64,000 nucleotides of DNA, taken from Massilia sp. NR 4-1. GTDB taxonomy: Bacteria; Pseudomonadota; Gammaproteobacteria; Burkholderiales; Burkholderiaceae_D. Each line of letters opens with the position of its first letter. Position 1 is the first letter of the stretch. The notes beneath the pieces were generated by a model, which was given only the letters and a program-made list of their open reading frames with translations, was not told where the DNA came from and ran no database searches. Of this stretch, positions 50,776 through 62,700 are shown piece by piece. The position numbers and the translations under genes were made by a program. The stretch lies in contig NZ_CP012201.1 in the NCBI RefSeq assembly GCF_001191005.1, forward strand, positions 4,402,001 to 4,466,000, read 5' to 3'.

Positions 50776-53700
50776 TCATAGCGCGCCCACCAGGCTCAGG
50801 CCGCCCGCCCCGTATTGGGTGCCCACCAGGGTGACATCCTCGGCCATGGCGGCCACGGTTTCGGCCCGGCCATGGACGGCCAGATAGGCCTGCCATTGTT
50901 GCGCCGAGGCCGCAGCCGGGTCTTGCTGCAGGTTCACATAGAGCTGGCGCATGAAGGCGGCATCGTCCATCTGGCCGAAACGGTTGATGAATTCGGCCGA
51001 GTGCAGGAAGGCATCCGCCAGCGGGCCGTCCTGGTTGCCGCTGTTGACCCAGAAGCGGAAACCGCCCACATCGGCGGCGCGGCCCAGGGTCAGGTGGTAC
51101 AGCATGCCCAGTTCCTGCAGCAGCTGCGGCGCGGCCTGGGTAAAGCCCAGGTCGACGGTGCGGCCGGCAAACTCGCCCAACTCGATCTGGCGCAAGCCAT
51201 CCTGCACGCCCTGCGCGTCGCCCAGCAGCACCGTACCGTCGCGCCCCAGGGACAGGGTGTACTGGCTGCTGGCGCCGCCATAGACGACGGTATCGCTGCC
51301 GTCGCCGCCCACCAGCCAATCGCTGCCGGCGCCGCCTTCCAGCCGGTCGTTGCCGGAGTTGGCGATCCAGCCCTGCTCGCGCTGGTGCACGATGCCGCCC
51401 AGGGCAAAGCCGTCCGCGCTGAGCCAGGCGGCTTTATGCTCGGCCAGCTGCGCAATGCCGCTCAGCACGGCGCCCTGCGCCTGCTTGAGCGGCATGCGGT
51501 CGAAATATTGCAGCCAGCCGGCCAGCTCGGTGCCGCTGGCGGCGCGGCCCAGTGCGTTCTGGTACAGCTGCTGCACATAGGCGCTGCTCCCTAGCTGCAC
51601 AATGCCATCGCGGCCTTCGGGCGGCTCCAGCAGGCGGATCGCCAGTTCCTCGCCGCTCAGACCGCCGGCCGCCCAGAAATTCAGGCCCGGCAGGTCCGGC
51701 GCGCGATGGAAGGCGGCGTGGTACAGCAGCGACAATTCCTGCAGGCGCGCCGCGCTGGCGCTGGTGAAATGCAGCAGGGCTTCGCTGCCGTTCAATTCCG
51801 CCGCCGCGATGTTTTCCGTTGCCGTGCTGCTGCTCAGCGCCATCTGGTGCTTGCCCAGCACGGCGCCCTGCGCCGTCACATAGAACTGCCATTCCCCCAC
51901 ATCGCTGCGGCCGCCCTGCAGCACATCGCTGCCGCTGCCGCCATCCAGCCGGTCGTTGCCGGCGCCGCCGGCCAGGCGGTCGTCGCCAGTGCCGCCGTTC
52001 AGGTAATCGTTGCCGCCCGCCGTGGCCAGCACATCGTTGCCGCCGTTGCCGTACAGGGTATCGTCCTCGGTGCCGCTGCTGAGCACAATGCTTTGCGCCG
52101 CCTCGTCGCCGATGATGAAGTTCTTGCCGCCGCCGCCGCGCACATTGGCGGCGCCGGCCAGGGCGGCGAAGTCGATGTGCTCCAGCTGGATCAGGGAACC
52201 GCTGCTCAAGCCGTGGGTATCGATCACCAGCGCGGTGACGCTGCCATTGGCCGGCGCGCCGCTGCCGGGCGCGCCCGAGACGGCGGGATTGCCGGTAATC
52301 AGGATCGGCTGCTCCGGCGTCTGGCTGGCGCCCAGCACCAGCGTGCGGTCGGCCAGCCAGGCGCCGGGCGCCAGGCCGTCGAGGAACAGGCGGGCCTGTT
52401 CTTCCATCGCCGCGCGCGACACCGGATCGAGCTGGGTGCGGTCATCGACCCGGCCAATCAGGTCGATGCCGGCCTGGGCCATCGTCAGCAGCATGGTCGG
52501 GCCGCTCGCCTCCAGGCCGATGCCGACCGGCAGGCTGGCGATCAGGCTGGCGCTGATGCCGGCCGCGTTGGCGGCGATGCCGAGCGGGATGTCGGCCAGC
52601 GCGGCGTGCGGCGTGTTGGGATCTTCCGCCCGCGCGGCCGTGATCACCGGCACCTGCATGCTCATGGTCTGCAAGCCGGTGCGCGGATCGCTGCCGTTAC
52701 TCATCAGCACGGTGACGCCATCCACCGTGCTGGGCGTACCGGGGTTGCCGGGGTTGGGCGCGACCACCGCGACCGTAAACGGCGCGCTGGCCACGCTGAC
52801 ATTGCCGGCGGCGTCGCTGAAGGCGTTGCCCACCACCTGCAGCGCGACGGTGCTGGCGCCCGGCTGCGGCGAGAACAGCACGCTGTAGCTGGTGCCGCTG
52901 CCGCTGAAGTTGGACAAGGTGCCGCCCGTTGCCAGCAGGTCGTCGATGCTCAGCACGCCCGCCTCGCTCAAGGTCAGCGTCAGCGTCACCGACGCGCCGC
53001 GCGGCACTTCGGCGCTGCCGCTGATGCTCACCGTTGGCGCCGTGGTGTCGATGCTGTAGTTGGCGCTATAGGCCGTGCTGGCATTGCCGGCCGCGTCGCG
53101 CACCCGCACTTGCAGCACATTGCTGCCGCTCAGGGTCTGGTTCGGCAGGCTCCAGTTGCTGCCGCTGACCTGGGCCGCCGTCCAGCTCTGCCCATTGTTG
53201 AAGGAAACCTCCACCACCTCGCCGGCGGCCGGCGCCGCGCTCAGCGTGCCGCTCAGGCTTTGCAGCGGGTTGTTGGTGATCAGGTCGCTGCCGCTGCTGC
53301 CGCTGTCGGCGTTGAAGGCCACGCTACCCGCCTGCGCGGCCGGGGCCACGGTATCGATCGCCAGCGCCGGCAAGGCGCCGCTGCTGCCGGCATTGCCCGC
53401 CGCATCGGTATACGCGCCGGACAGGGTAATGCTGGCCGTGCCGTTCGGCACGCCGGCCGTGGGCGTGAACTGGGCCGTATACACGCGCGGGTCGGCGGTG
53501 GCGAGCAGATTGCTCAGGGTGCCGCCGCTGACCACGATATCGTCGATGCCGAAGCTGTTCGGCGCCTCGCTGAAAGTGAAGCTGATGAGAGCCGGCGTCA
53601 CGCCATTGGCCGTGGCGACATTGCTGGTGATGGCCACCGTGGCCGGCGTGTTGTCGATGGCGTAAGGCAGGATCAATTCGGCGCTGTGGTTGCCGGCCGT

Positions 53701-56700
53701 ATCGGCCACGCGCACGCGCAGATTGCCGCTGCCGCTCAAGGTCTGGCCGGCCAGGGTCCAGCTGGTGGCGCCGGCGCCGCTGGTGGCGGCGCTCAGCCAG
53801 CTGACGCCATCGTTGAGCGAGACCTGCACGCTTTCGCCGGCCGCCAGCGGCGCATTCAGCGTGCCGCTCAAGTCCTGGGCGGCGCTGTTGGTGATCAGAT
53901 CGGTGGCGCTGACGCCGCTGTCGTTGGAGAAGACGACGCTGCCGGCCGCCGCCACCGGCGGCAGGGTGTCGATGCTGATCGACGGGCCGCTGGCGGCGGC
54001 GCCGGCATTGCCCGCGATATCGCTGTACAAGCCGGCCGCCACGCTGATGCCGGCGCTGGCGCTGGCGGTGTTCGGCGTGGGCGTAAACAAGGCCGTGTAG
54101 ACGGCCGGATTGGCAGTCACGGTAAAGCCGCTCAGGGTGCCGCCGCTGACGCTGATATCGCTCTCGGCAAAGCCGGACGGCGCCTCGCTGAAGGTGAAGG
54201 TCAGCAGCGCGGTCTGGCCCGCACGCAGGGCGGCGGCGCTGCTGGTAATCGCCAGCGTCGGCGCCAGGGTGTCGATGCTGAGCGCCGGTCCCGCGACAGC
54301 GCCGCCCAGATTGCCCGCCAGGTCGCTGTACAGGCCCGCCGCCAGGCTGACGCTGGCCGGGCCGTTGCCGCCCGGCGTGGGCGTAAACACGGCGCTGTAG
54401 ACCAGCGGGTTGGCGCTGACGGCAAAGCCGCTCAAGGTGCCGCCGCTGACGGTCAGGTCGCCGGCGGTAAAACCTTGCGGCGCCTCGCTGAAGGTGAAGG
54501 TCAGGGTCGCCGTTTCGCCGGCGCGCAGCACGCTGGCGCTGCTGCTCATGCTCATGGTGGGCAGGCTGGTATCGAGCACATAGGCGGCGCTGGAGACGGC
54601 GCCATGGTTGCCCGAGGCATCGGTGACGCGCACCTGCAGGCTGCCGCTGCCGGCCAGCACGCGCGGCGCCAGCGCCCAGCCCGGCGCGCCCACCGTGGCC
54701 ACCGCCGCCACCCAGTTCGCGCCCTGGTCGAAGGACACTTCGACCACCTCGCCCGTGGCCAGCGGCGCGCTCAGCGTGCCGCTGATGGTCTGCATGGCGA
54801 TATTCGTCACCAGGTCGCTATTGCTGGGACCACTGTCGGCCGAGAAGCTGACGCTGCCATTGGTGCTGCCGGGCAGCTGGGTATTGATGATGATGGGCGC
54901 CATGGCCGCCGCCGCGCCGGCATTGCCGGCCGCATCGCTGTAGCTGGCGCCGGCCACCGTGACGGTGCCGCTGGCGCCGCTCTGCCCCATGGCGGGCGTG
55001 AAGATGGCGGTGTACACCAGCGGATTGGCGCTCTGGCCGAAGCCGCTCAGCGTGCCGCCGCCGACCGTGATGTCGCCCAGGGCGAAGCCGAGCGGCGCTT
55101 CGCTGAAGGTGAAGGTGATGGTCGCCAGCTCGCCCGCCTTGAGGGTGGCGGCATTGCTGCTGATGGCCAGGCCCGGCGCCAGCGTATCGACGCTGATCAG
55201 GGGCGAGGCGGCGGCGCCGCCGGCATTGCCGGCGGCATCGGTGTACTGGCCGGCGGCCAGCGTCACGCCGCTGCTGCCGCTCAGGCCCGCCGTGGGCGTC
55301 AGCACCACGGTGTAGACGCGCGGATCGGCGGTGACGCCGAAGGCGCTCAGGCTGCCGTTGCTGGCCACCAGATCGGCCACGGTGAAGCCGGTGGGCGCTT
55401 CGCTGAAGGTGAAGGTCAGGGTGGCGCTTTCGCCCGCCTTGAGCGTGCTGGCGCTGCTGCTCACCGTCATCGTCGGCGCGCTGGTGTCGATCACATAGCC
55501 GGCCGAGAAGGCGGGGCCGCTATTGCCGGCCGCGTCGCTGACGCGCACCTGGATGCTGCCGCTGCCGCTCAGCAGCTGGCTGGCCAGCACCCACTGGTTG
55601 CTGCCGGCGCCGCTGGCGGCGTTGACCCAGCTGGTGCCGTTGTCGAGCGAGACTTGCACCAGCTCGCCCGCCGCCAGATTGGCGTCCAGCGTGCCGCTGA
55701 TGGTTTGCAGCGGCGCATTGGTCAGCAGGTCGCTGTTGCTGGCGCCGAAGTCGGCCGAGAAACTGATCGTATTGCCCTGGGTGGCCGGGGCCAGCGTATC
55801 GATGGCGATGGCCGGTGCGCTGGCATTGCCGCCCGGGTTGCCGGCCGCGTCGAAATAGGCCGTGCCGGCCACGGTGATGCTGGCGCTGGCCGACGCCAGG
55901 CCGGCGTTGGGCGTGAAGACGGCCGTGTACACCAGCGGATCGGCGGTCGCCGCCAGCGCGCTGACGCTGCCGTTGCTGGCCACGATGTCGGCCAGCGAGA
56001 AGCCGCTGGGCGCGTCGCTGAAGGTGAAGGTCAGCGTGGCGCTCTCGCCCGCCTTCAGGCTGGTGGCGCTGCTGGCGATGCTCAGCGTGGGCGCCAGCGT
56101 ATCGACGCTGATGGCGGGCGTGCTGCCGCCCGTGCCGCTATTGCCGGCCAGGTCGCTGTACAAGCCATTGCCCAGCGTGACCGTGGCGCTGCCGCTCAGG
56201 CCCGGCGTGGGCGTCAGCAGCACGGTGTAGACCAGCGGGTTGGCGGTGGCGGTAAAGCCGCTCAGCACGCCGCCGCTGGCGATCAGGTCGCCGATGCCGA
56301 AGCCCACCGGCGCTTCGCTGAAGGTAAAGCTGATGGTGGCGCTTTCGCCGGCTTTCAGGCTGCCGGCGCTGCTGCTGATGGCCACCGTGGGCGCCGCCGT
56401 ATCGAGCACATAGGCGCTGCTGTAGGCCGCGCCATGGTTGCCCGCCGCATCGGTGACGCGCACCTGCAGCGTATTGCTGCCGCTCAGGGTCTGGTTGGCC
56501 AGCGTCCAGGCGCTGCCGCCGGCATTGGCGGCGGCGTTCTGCCAGGTCTGGCCATTGTCCAGCGACACTTGCACGCTATCGCCGGCCGCCAGCACCCCGT
56601 TCAAGGTGCCGGCGATGGTTTGCGCCGCCGTGCGCGTGACCAGGTCGCTGGCGCTGCTGCCGGTATCGGCCGAGAACAGCACGCTGGCGCCACTGATCGC

Positions 56701-59700
56701 GGGCGGCAGGGTATCCAGGCTGATGCTGGGCGAGCCGCCCGCCTGGCCGCTGTTGCCGGCGGCGTCGGTGTAGGCGCCGGCCAGCACGCTGATGCTGGCG
56801 TTGCCGGCGGCGACGCCGGCCGCGGGCGTGAAGACGGCGGTATACACGGCCGGGTTGGCGCTCTGCGTCAGGTTGCCGAGCGTGCCATTGCCGACGCTGA
56901 TGTCGCCCAGGCTGAAACTGGCCGGCGCTTCGCTGAAGGTGAAGGTGATCAGGGCCGTGTCGCCGGCCTTGAGCGCGCTGGCGCTGCTGCCGATGCTCAG
57001 CGTCGGCGCCAGCGTGTCGATCATGATGGGGTCCATCGTGGCGGCGGTGCCGGCATTGCCCTGGCTGTCCTGGAAGCGGCCGGCCGCGATGCTGATCGCG
57101 CCGCTGCCGGCGGCCAGGCCGGCGGCCGGCGTGAACAGGGCGGTATACACCAGGGGATCGGCGGTGGCCGCCAATCCGCTCAGCACGCCGCCGCTGGCGG
57201 CGATGTCGGAGGCCGTAAAGCCGACCGGCGCGGTACTGAAGGTAAAGCTGATGGTGGCCGTTTCCCCCGCCTTCAGCGCCGCGCTGCTGCTGGTGATCGC
57301 CACGCCCGGTGCCACCGTGGCATAGCTGATGGCTGGCGTGAGCGCCGCCTGGCCGCCATTGCCCGCCAGGTCGCCGTAGGCGCCGGCCGCCACCGTGATC
57401 GAGGCCGTGCCGGAAGCCTGGCCGGCGGTGGGCGTGAAGATGGCCGTGTAGACGCGCGGATCGGCGCTGGCCGCAAAGCCGCTCAGCGTGCCGCCCGCCA
57501 CCGCGATATCGCCCTGCGTGAAGCCGTCCGGGATTTCGCTGAAGGTGAACGTCAGCTTGGCGGTGTCGGCGCTGGACAGGAAGGCCTTGTTGCTGGTGAT
57601 GCTCAGGCTGGGCGCCGTGGTGTCGAAAGCGTAGCTGCTGCTGGAGGCCGTGCCGTGGTTGCCGGCGGCGTCGCTGACGCGCACCTGCAGCACGCCCGCG
57701 CCAGGCAGGGTCTGACCGGCCAGGCTCCAGCCATTGCTGCCGGCGCTGGCGCTGGCGGCCGTCCACGTCAGGCCGTTGTCGAGCGAGACTTCCACGCTTT
57801 CGCCGGCGGCCAGGTTGGCACTCAAGGTGCCGGAGAGGTCCTGCGCCGCGATATTGGTGATCAGATCGGTGGCGCTGGCGCCGCTGTCGTTGGAGAACAG
57901 CACGCTGGCGCCGGTGGTGGCGGGCGCCTGGGTATCGATGCTGATGCCGGGCACGCTGCCGCCCGCGCCGGCGTTGCCGGCGGCGTCGGTATAGCTGCCC
58001 GCCGCCAGCACGATGCTGGCGGTCGTGCCATTCTGCCCCGGGTCGGGCGTGAACACGGCGCTGTAGACCAGCGGATTGGCGGTGGCGCTCAGCGTGCCCA
58101 GGGTGCCGCCGCTGACCGTCAGATCGGCCGCGCTGAAGCCGGCCGGCGCTTCGCTGAAGGTGAAGGTGATGACGGCCGTCTCGCCGCCTTTCAGCGCGGC
58201 GGCGCTGCTGCTGATGACGACGCCCGGCGTGGTGCTGTCGAGCACATAGGCCGCCGCATAGGCCGGGCCGGTATTGCCCGCCGCATCGGCCACGCGCACC
58301 AGCAGGGTATTGCTGCCGGCCAGGGTCTGGCCCGCCAGGGTCCAGTTATAGCTGCCGGCGCTGGCCGTGGCCGCGCTCCAGGTGGCGCCATTGTCCAGCG
58401 AGACCTGCACGCTCTCGCCATTCGCCAGCAGGGTGCTGAGCGTGCCGGAAATGGTTTGCGCCGCCGTGTTCGTGACCAGATCGGTGGCGCTGCTGCCGGT
58501 ATCGGCCGAGAAGCTGACGCTGGCCCCGGTGGTCAGCGGCGGCAGCGTGTCGATGGCGAGGCTGGGCGGGCTGCCGCTGCTGCCGCTGTTGCCGGCGGCG
58601 TCGGTGAAGGCGCCGGCGGCGACGCTGATGACGGCGTTCACGCCCTGCACCCCGGCCGTCGGCGTGAACACGGCGGTATACACCAGCGGATTGGCGGTGG
58701 CGGCCGGTGCGCTCAGCGTGCCGCCGCTGACCGTCACATCGGCGGCCGTGAAGCCGAGCGGCGCTTCGCTGAAGGTGAAGGTGATGTTCGCGGTCTGCCC
58801 GGCGCGCAGGGTGGCGGTATCGCTGCTGATGGCCAGGCTGGGCGCCAGGGTGTCGATGCTGATGGCCGGGCCGGTGGCGGCGCTGCCGCTGTTGCCGGCC
58901 GTGTCCACATAGCTGCCGGCCGCCACGCTGATATTCGCCGCGCCGCTGGCCAGATTGGCCGTCGGCGTGAAGACGGCGCTGTACACCAGCGGGTTGGCGG
59001 TGACGGCAAAGCCGCTCAGCGTGCCGTTGCTGACGCTGACGTCGGACGCGGTGAAGCCGGCCGGCGCATGGTTGAAGGTAAAGGTCAGCGTGGCGCTCTG
59101 CCCCGCTTTCAGGGCCGAGGCGCTGCTGCTGATGGTCATGGCCGGCGCCTGGGTATCGAGGCTGATGGCGGGCATGCTCGCCGCCAGCCCGCCATTGCCG
59201 GCCAGGTCGCTCCAGCTGCCGGCCGCCACCGACATGCCGGCCGTGCCGCCATTCACCCCGCTGGACGGCGTGAAGACGGCGGTATACACCAGCGGGTTGG
59301 CGGTCGCCGCCAGGCCGCTCAGGGTGCCGCCGCTGACCGCCACGTCGGCCGCGCTGAAGCCGGACGGCGCTTCGCTGAAGGTGAAGGTGATGTTCGCCAC
59401 CTCCCCCACGCGCAGGGTGCTGGCATCGCTGCTGATGTTCAGGCCCGGCTGCACGGTATCGAGCACATAGGCGGCGCTATAGGCCGGACCATGGTTGCCG
59501 AAGGCGTCGCTGACGCGCACCTGCAGCGTGTTGCTGGCCGCCAGCGTCTGGCCCGCCAGGGTCCAGCTGCTGCCGCCCACCGCGGCACTGGCGATGCTCC
59601 AGTTGAGGCCATTGTCGAGCGAGACTTCGACCCGTTCGTCGGCCGCCAGCGGCGTGCCGAGGGTGCCGGAAATGTTCTGCGCCGCCGTGTTCGTGACCAG

Positions 59701-62700
59701 GTCGCTGCTGCTGGCGCCCGTGTCGGCCGAGAAGGCGACGCCGTTGACGGCCGTCGTTGGCGGCAGGGTGTCGATGCTGATCGACGGCGTGCCGCCCGCC
59801 GTGCCGGCATTGCCCGCCAGGTCGGCGTAGGCGCCGGCGGCGATGCTGATGCTGGCCGTGCCGCTGGCCTGGCCGGCGGTGGGCGTGAAGACGGCGGTGT
59901 AGACCAGGGGATTGAGCGTGACGCCAAAGCCGCTCAGGGTGCCGCCGCTGGCGATCACGTCGCCCGCCGTGAAGCCCACCGGCAGCTCGCTGAAGGTGAA
60001 GCTGATGGTGGCCGTTTCGCCGGCGCTCAGCGCGTTGTCGCTGCTGCTGATGGCGACCGTGGGCGCCTTGGTGTCGATGGCGATGGTGGGCGTGCTGCCG
60101 GCCCCGCCCAGATTGCCCAGCAGGTCGCTGTAGGCGCCGCTGGCCACGCTGATGCTGGCCGTGCCGCCCTGGGTGTTGGCGGCCGGCGTAAACGTGGCCG
60201 TATACACCAGCGGGTTATTGGTGACGGCGAAATTGCTCAGCACCCCGCCGCTGACGGCGACGTCGCCCAGCACAAAGCCCAGCGGCAGGCTGCTGAAGGT
60301 GAAGCTGATGGTGGCCGTCTCGCCGCTCTTCAGCGCCGCCACGTCGCTGCTGATGCTCAGGCTCGGGCCCAGCGTGACGATGGAGATCGCCAGCGAGGCG
60401 GCGCCGGTGCCGCTGTTGCCGGCGACATCGGTATAACTGCCATTGGCCAGCGAGACGCCGCCCAGCAGGCCGCTCAAGCCGCTGTTGGGCGTGAACTCGG
60501 CGGTGTAGATGCGCGTATTCGCGGTGGCGCTCAGATTGGACAGGGTGCCGCCGACCGCCGTCAGGTCTGCCAGCGAGAAGCCGGCCGGCGTCTCGCTGAA
60601 GGTGATGGTGATGATGGCGCTCTCGCCGCTTTTCAGCACGCTGACATTGCTGCTGATGGCGGCCGTGGGGCCGCTGGTGTCGAGCACATAGGGATTGCTG
60701 ACGGCCGCGCCGCTATTGCCGGCGGCATCCGTCACGCGCACTTGCAGGGTGCCGCTGCTGCCCGTCAGCGTGCGCCCCGCCAGCGACCAGGTATTGCTGC
60801 CGGCGCTGGCGCTGGCCGTGCTCCAGCTGGCGCCATTGTCGAGCGAGACCTGGACCAACTCGCCGGCTGCCAGGTTGGCGCTCAAGGTGCCGCTGATGGT
60901 CTGCGCCGCCACATTGGTGATCAAATCCGTGCTGCTGCTGCCGCTGTCGGCCGAGAAGGCCACGCTGGCCCCGGTGGTGGTGGGCGCCGTGGTATCCAGC
61001 GTGTAGCTGCGCGTCAGCGGCGTGCTGCCGCCGCCGATATTCGCCACTTTCACTTGCAGGGTACCGCTGCCGCCCAGGGTCTGGCCGGCCAGCGTCCAGG
61101 TGCTGGCGCCCACGGCGGCGCTGGCCGTGGTCCAGCTGACGCCGTTGTCGAGCGAGACCTGGACCGATTCGCCGCTGGCCAAGGCCCCGCTCAGCGTGCC
61201 GCTGATGGTCTGCGCCGCCACATTGGTAATCAGATCGCTATTGCTGCTGCCGCTGTCGGCCGAGAAGGCCACGGTCAGCGCCGTGGTGCTGCTGGGTACC
61301 GCCGCCGTCACCGTGGTCGTGCTGTTGCTGGTGACGGCGCTGCCGTCGTTGACGCTGACGGTGAAGGTGGTGGTGGCGCTCAAGCCCGCCGCGCTCTGGA
61401 AGACCAGGGCTTGCAAGGCCGCCTGGGCGGCGGCCGGCGCGGCGGCGGCATGGGTATAGGTGGCGCCGCCGTCGCTGCTGCTGAAACCGGAGGCGGCCAG
61501 CGAGGCCGCCGTGAACGCGCCTTTGGCCGCGCTGTCCAGGGTGATGGTGACGATGACGGTGGCGCCCACGTCGGGATCGCTGACCGTCATGCCGCCAAAG
61601 GGCTGCAGGGTGCCGCCCGCCGCCACGCCCTGGCCGGCCTGGGCGCCGCCGATGGCCGCCGCATCGTTGACCGAGGTGATGCTCAGCACCGTGCCGGTGT
61701 TCGGCGTGCCGGCCAGGCCCTTGCTGTCGGTCGGCGTCAGGGTGAACGTGGTGCTGACGACGGCGCCCACGGCGGCCTGGTTGGCGGTCGGCGTGAATTG
61801 CAGGGCTTTGAGCGCGGCGGTCAGCGCCGACGGGCTGGCGGCGCTCAGGCTATAGCTGCCGGCGCTGCCGGACAGGCCGGCCCCGCTCAACGTGCCGTTG
61901 ACGCCGTTATAGCTGATGGTCAGGCTGACATTGTCGCCATTGGCGTCGGCCACGGTGACGTTGGCAAAGGGCAGCAGGCTGGCGCCGTCATTGCCGCTGG
62001 CGGCCGCCGCGCCGCTGATGGTGGGCGCGCTATTGCTGGTGTTCGAGACCGTGATCGGCACCGAGCCGACGGCGATGCTGACATTGCCGATCACACTGTT
62101 CCAGTCGTCGCCGGCCGCCAGCGTGTAGGCGTGGCCGCTGGACGCGGTGCCGCCATCCTTGGTCATCAGGGCCGCCACCGCCGCCACATCGGCACCGCTC
62201 AGCGTGACCGAGAAGGAGGTGGCGCTGGTCACTTCCACATTGCCGGAGGTGGTCAGGGTGCGCGTCCCGCCGTTCTGGCCGCCGAGAATCAGCTTGGCGA
62301 CATTGATGTCGTTGGCCGCGCCCACCACGCTCACCAGGTTGTTGCCGGTCACGGTCAGCACATGGCTGGTGGCGTCATAGCTGGCCGAGGTGATCACCGG
62401 CAGCTGCACATTGGTGACGACGATGGCATTGGCCGTCAGGTCGACGCCGGCGCCGGCATTGCTGTCCCAGTTCAGCGCCGCCGCCAGATTGAAGGTGGTG
62501 CCGTCCACCGCCAGCACGCCGTTATTGTTGAGCAGGCCGTTGATGGCCAGCTTGTCGGCCGCGTTCAGCGTGATGCTGAACAAGGTGTTGCTGAGGGCGC
62601 TGACCACGGGCGAAGTCAGGGTGTAGCTGCCGCCCTGGCCGCTCAGGGTGATCTTGCTGGGATCGATGGCGTCGCCGGCATTGATGCCCACGGCCGTCAC

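Noticed and set aside
52755..61285. Repeat-rich DNA considered as a CRISPR or satellite array
   Set aside because: The repeat unit is ~300 bp, diverged and in frame, encoding Ig-like modules. There are no short identical repeats with unique spacers.
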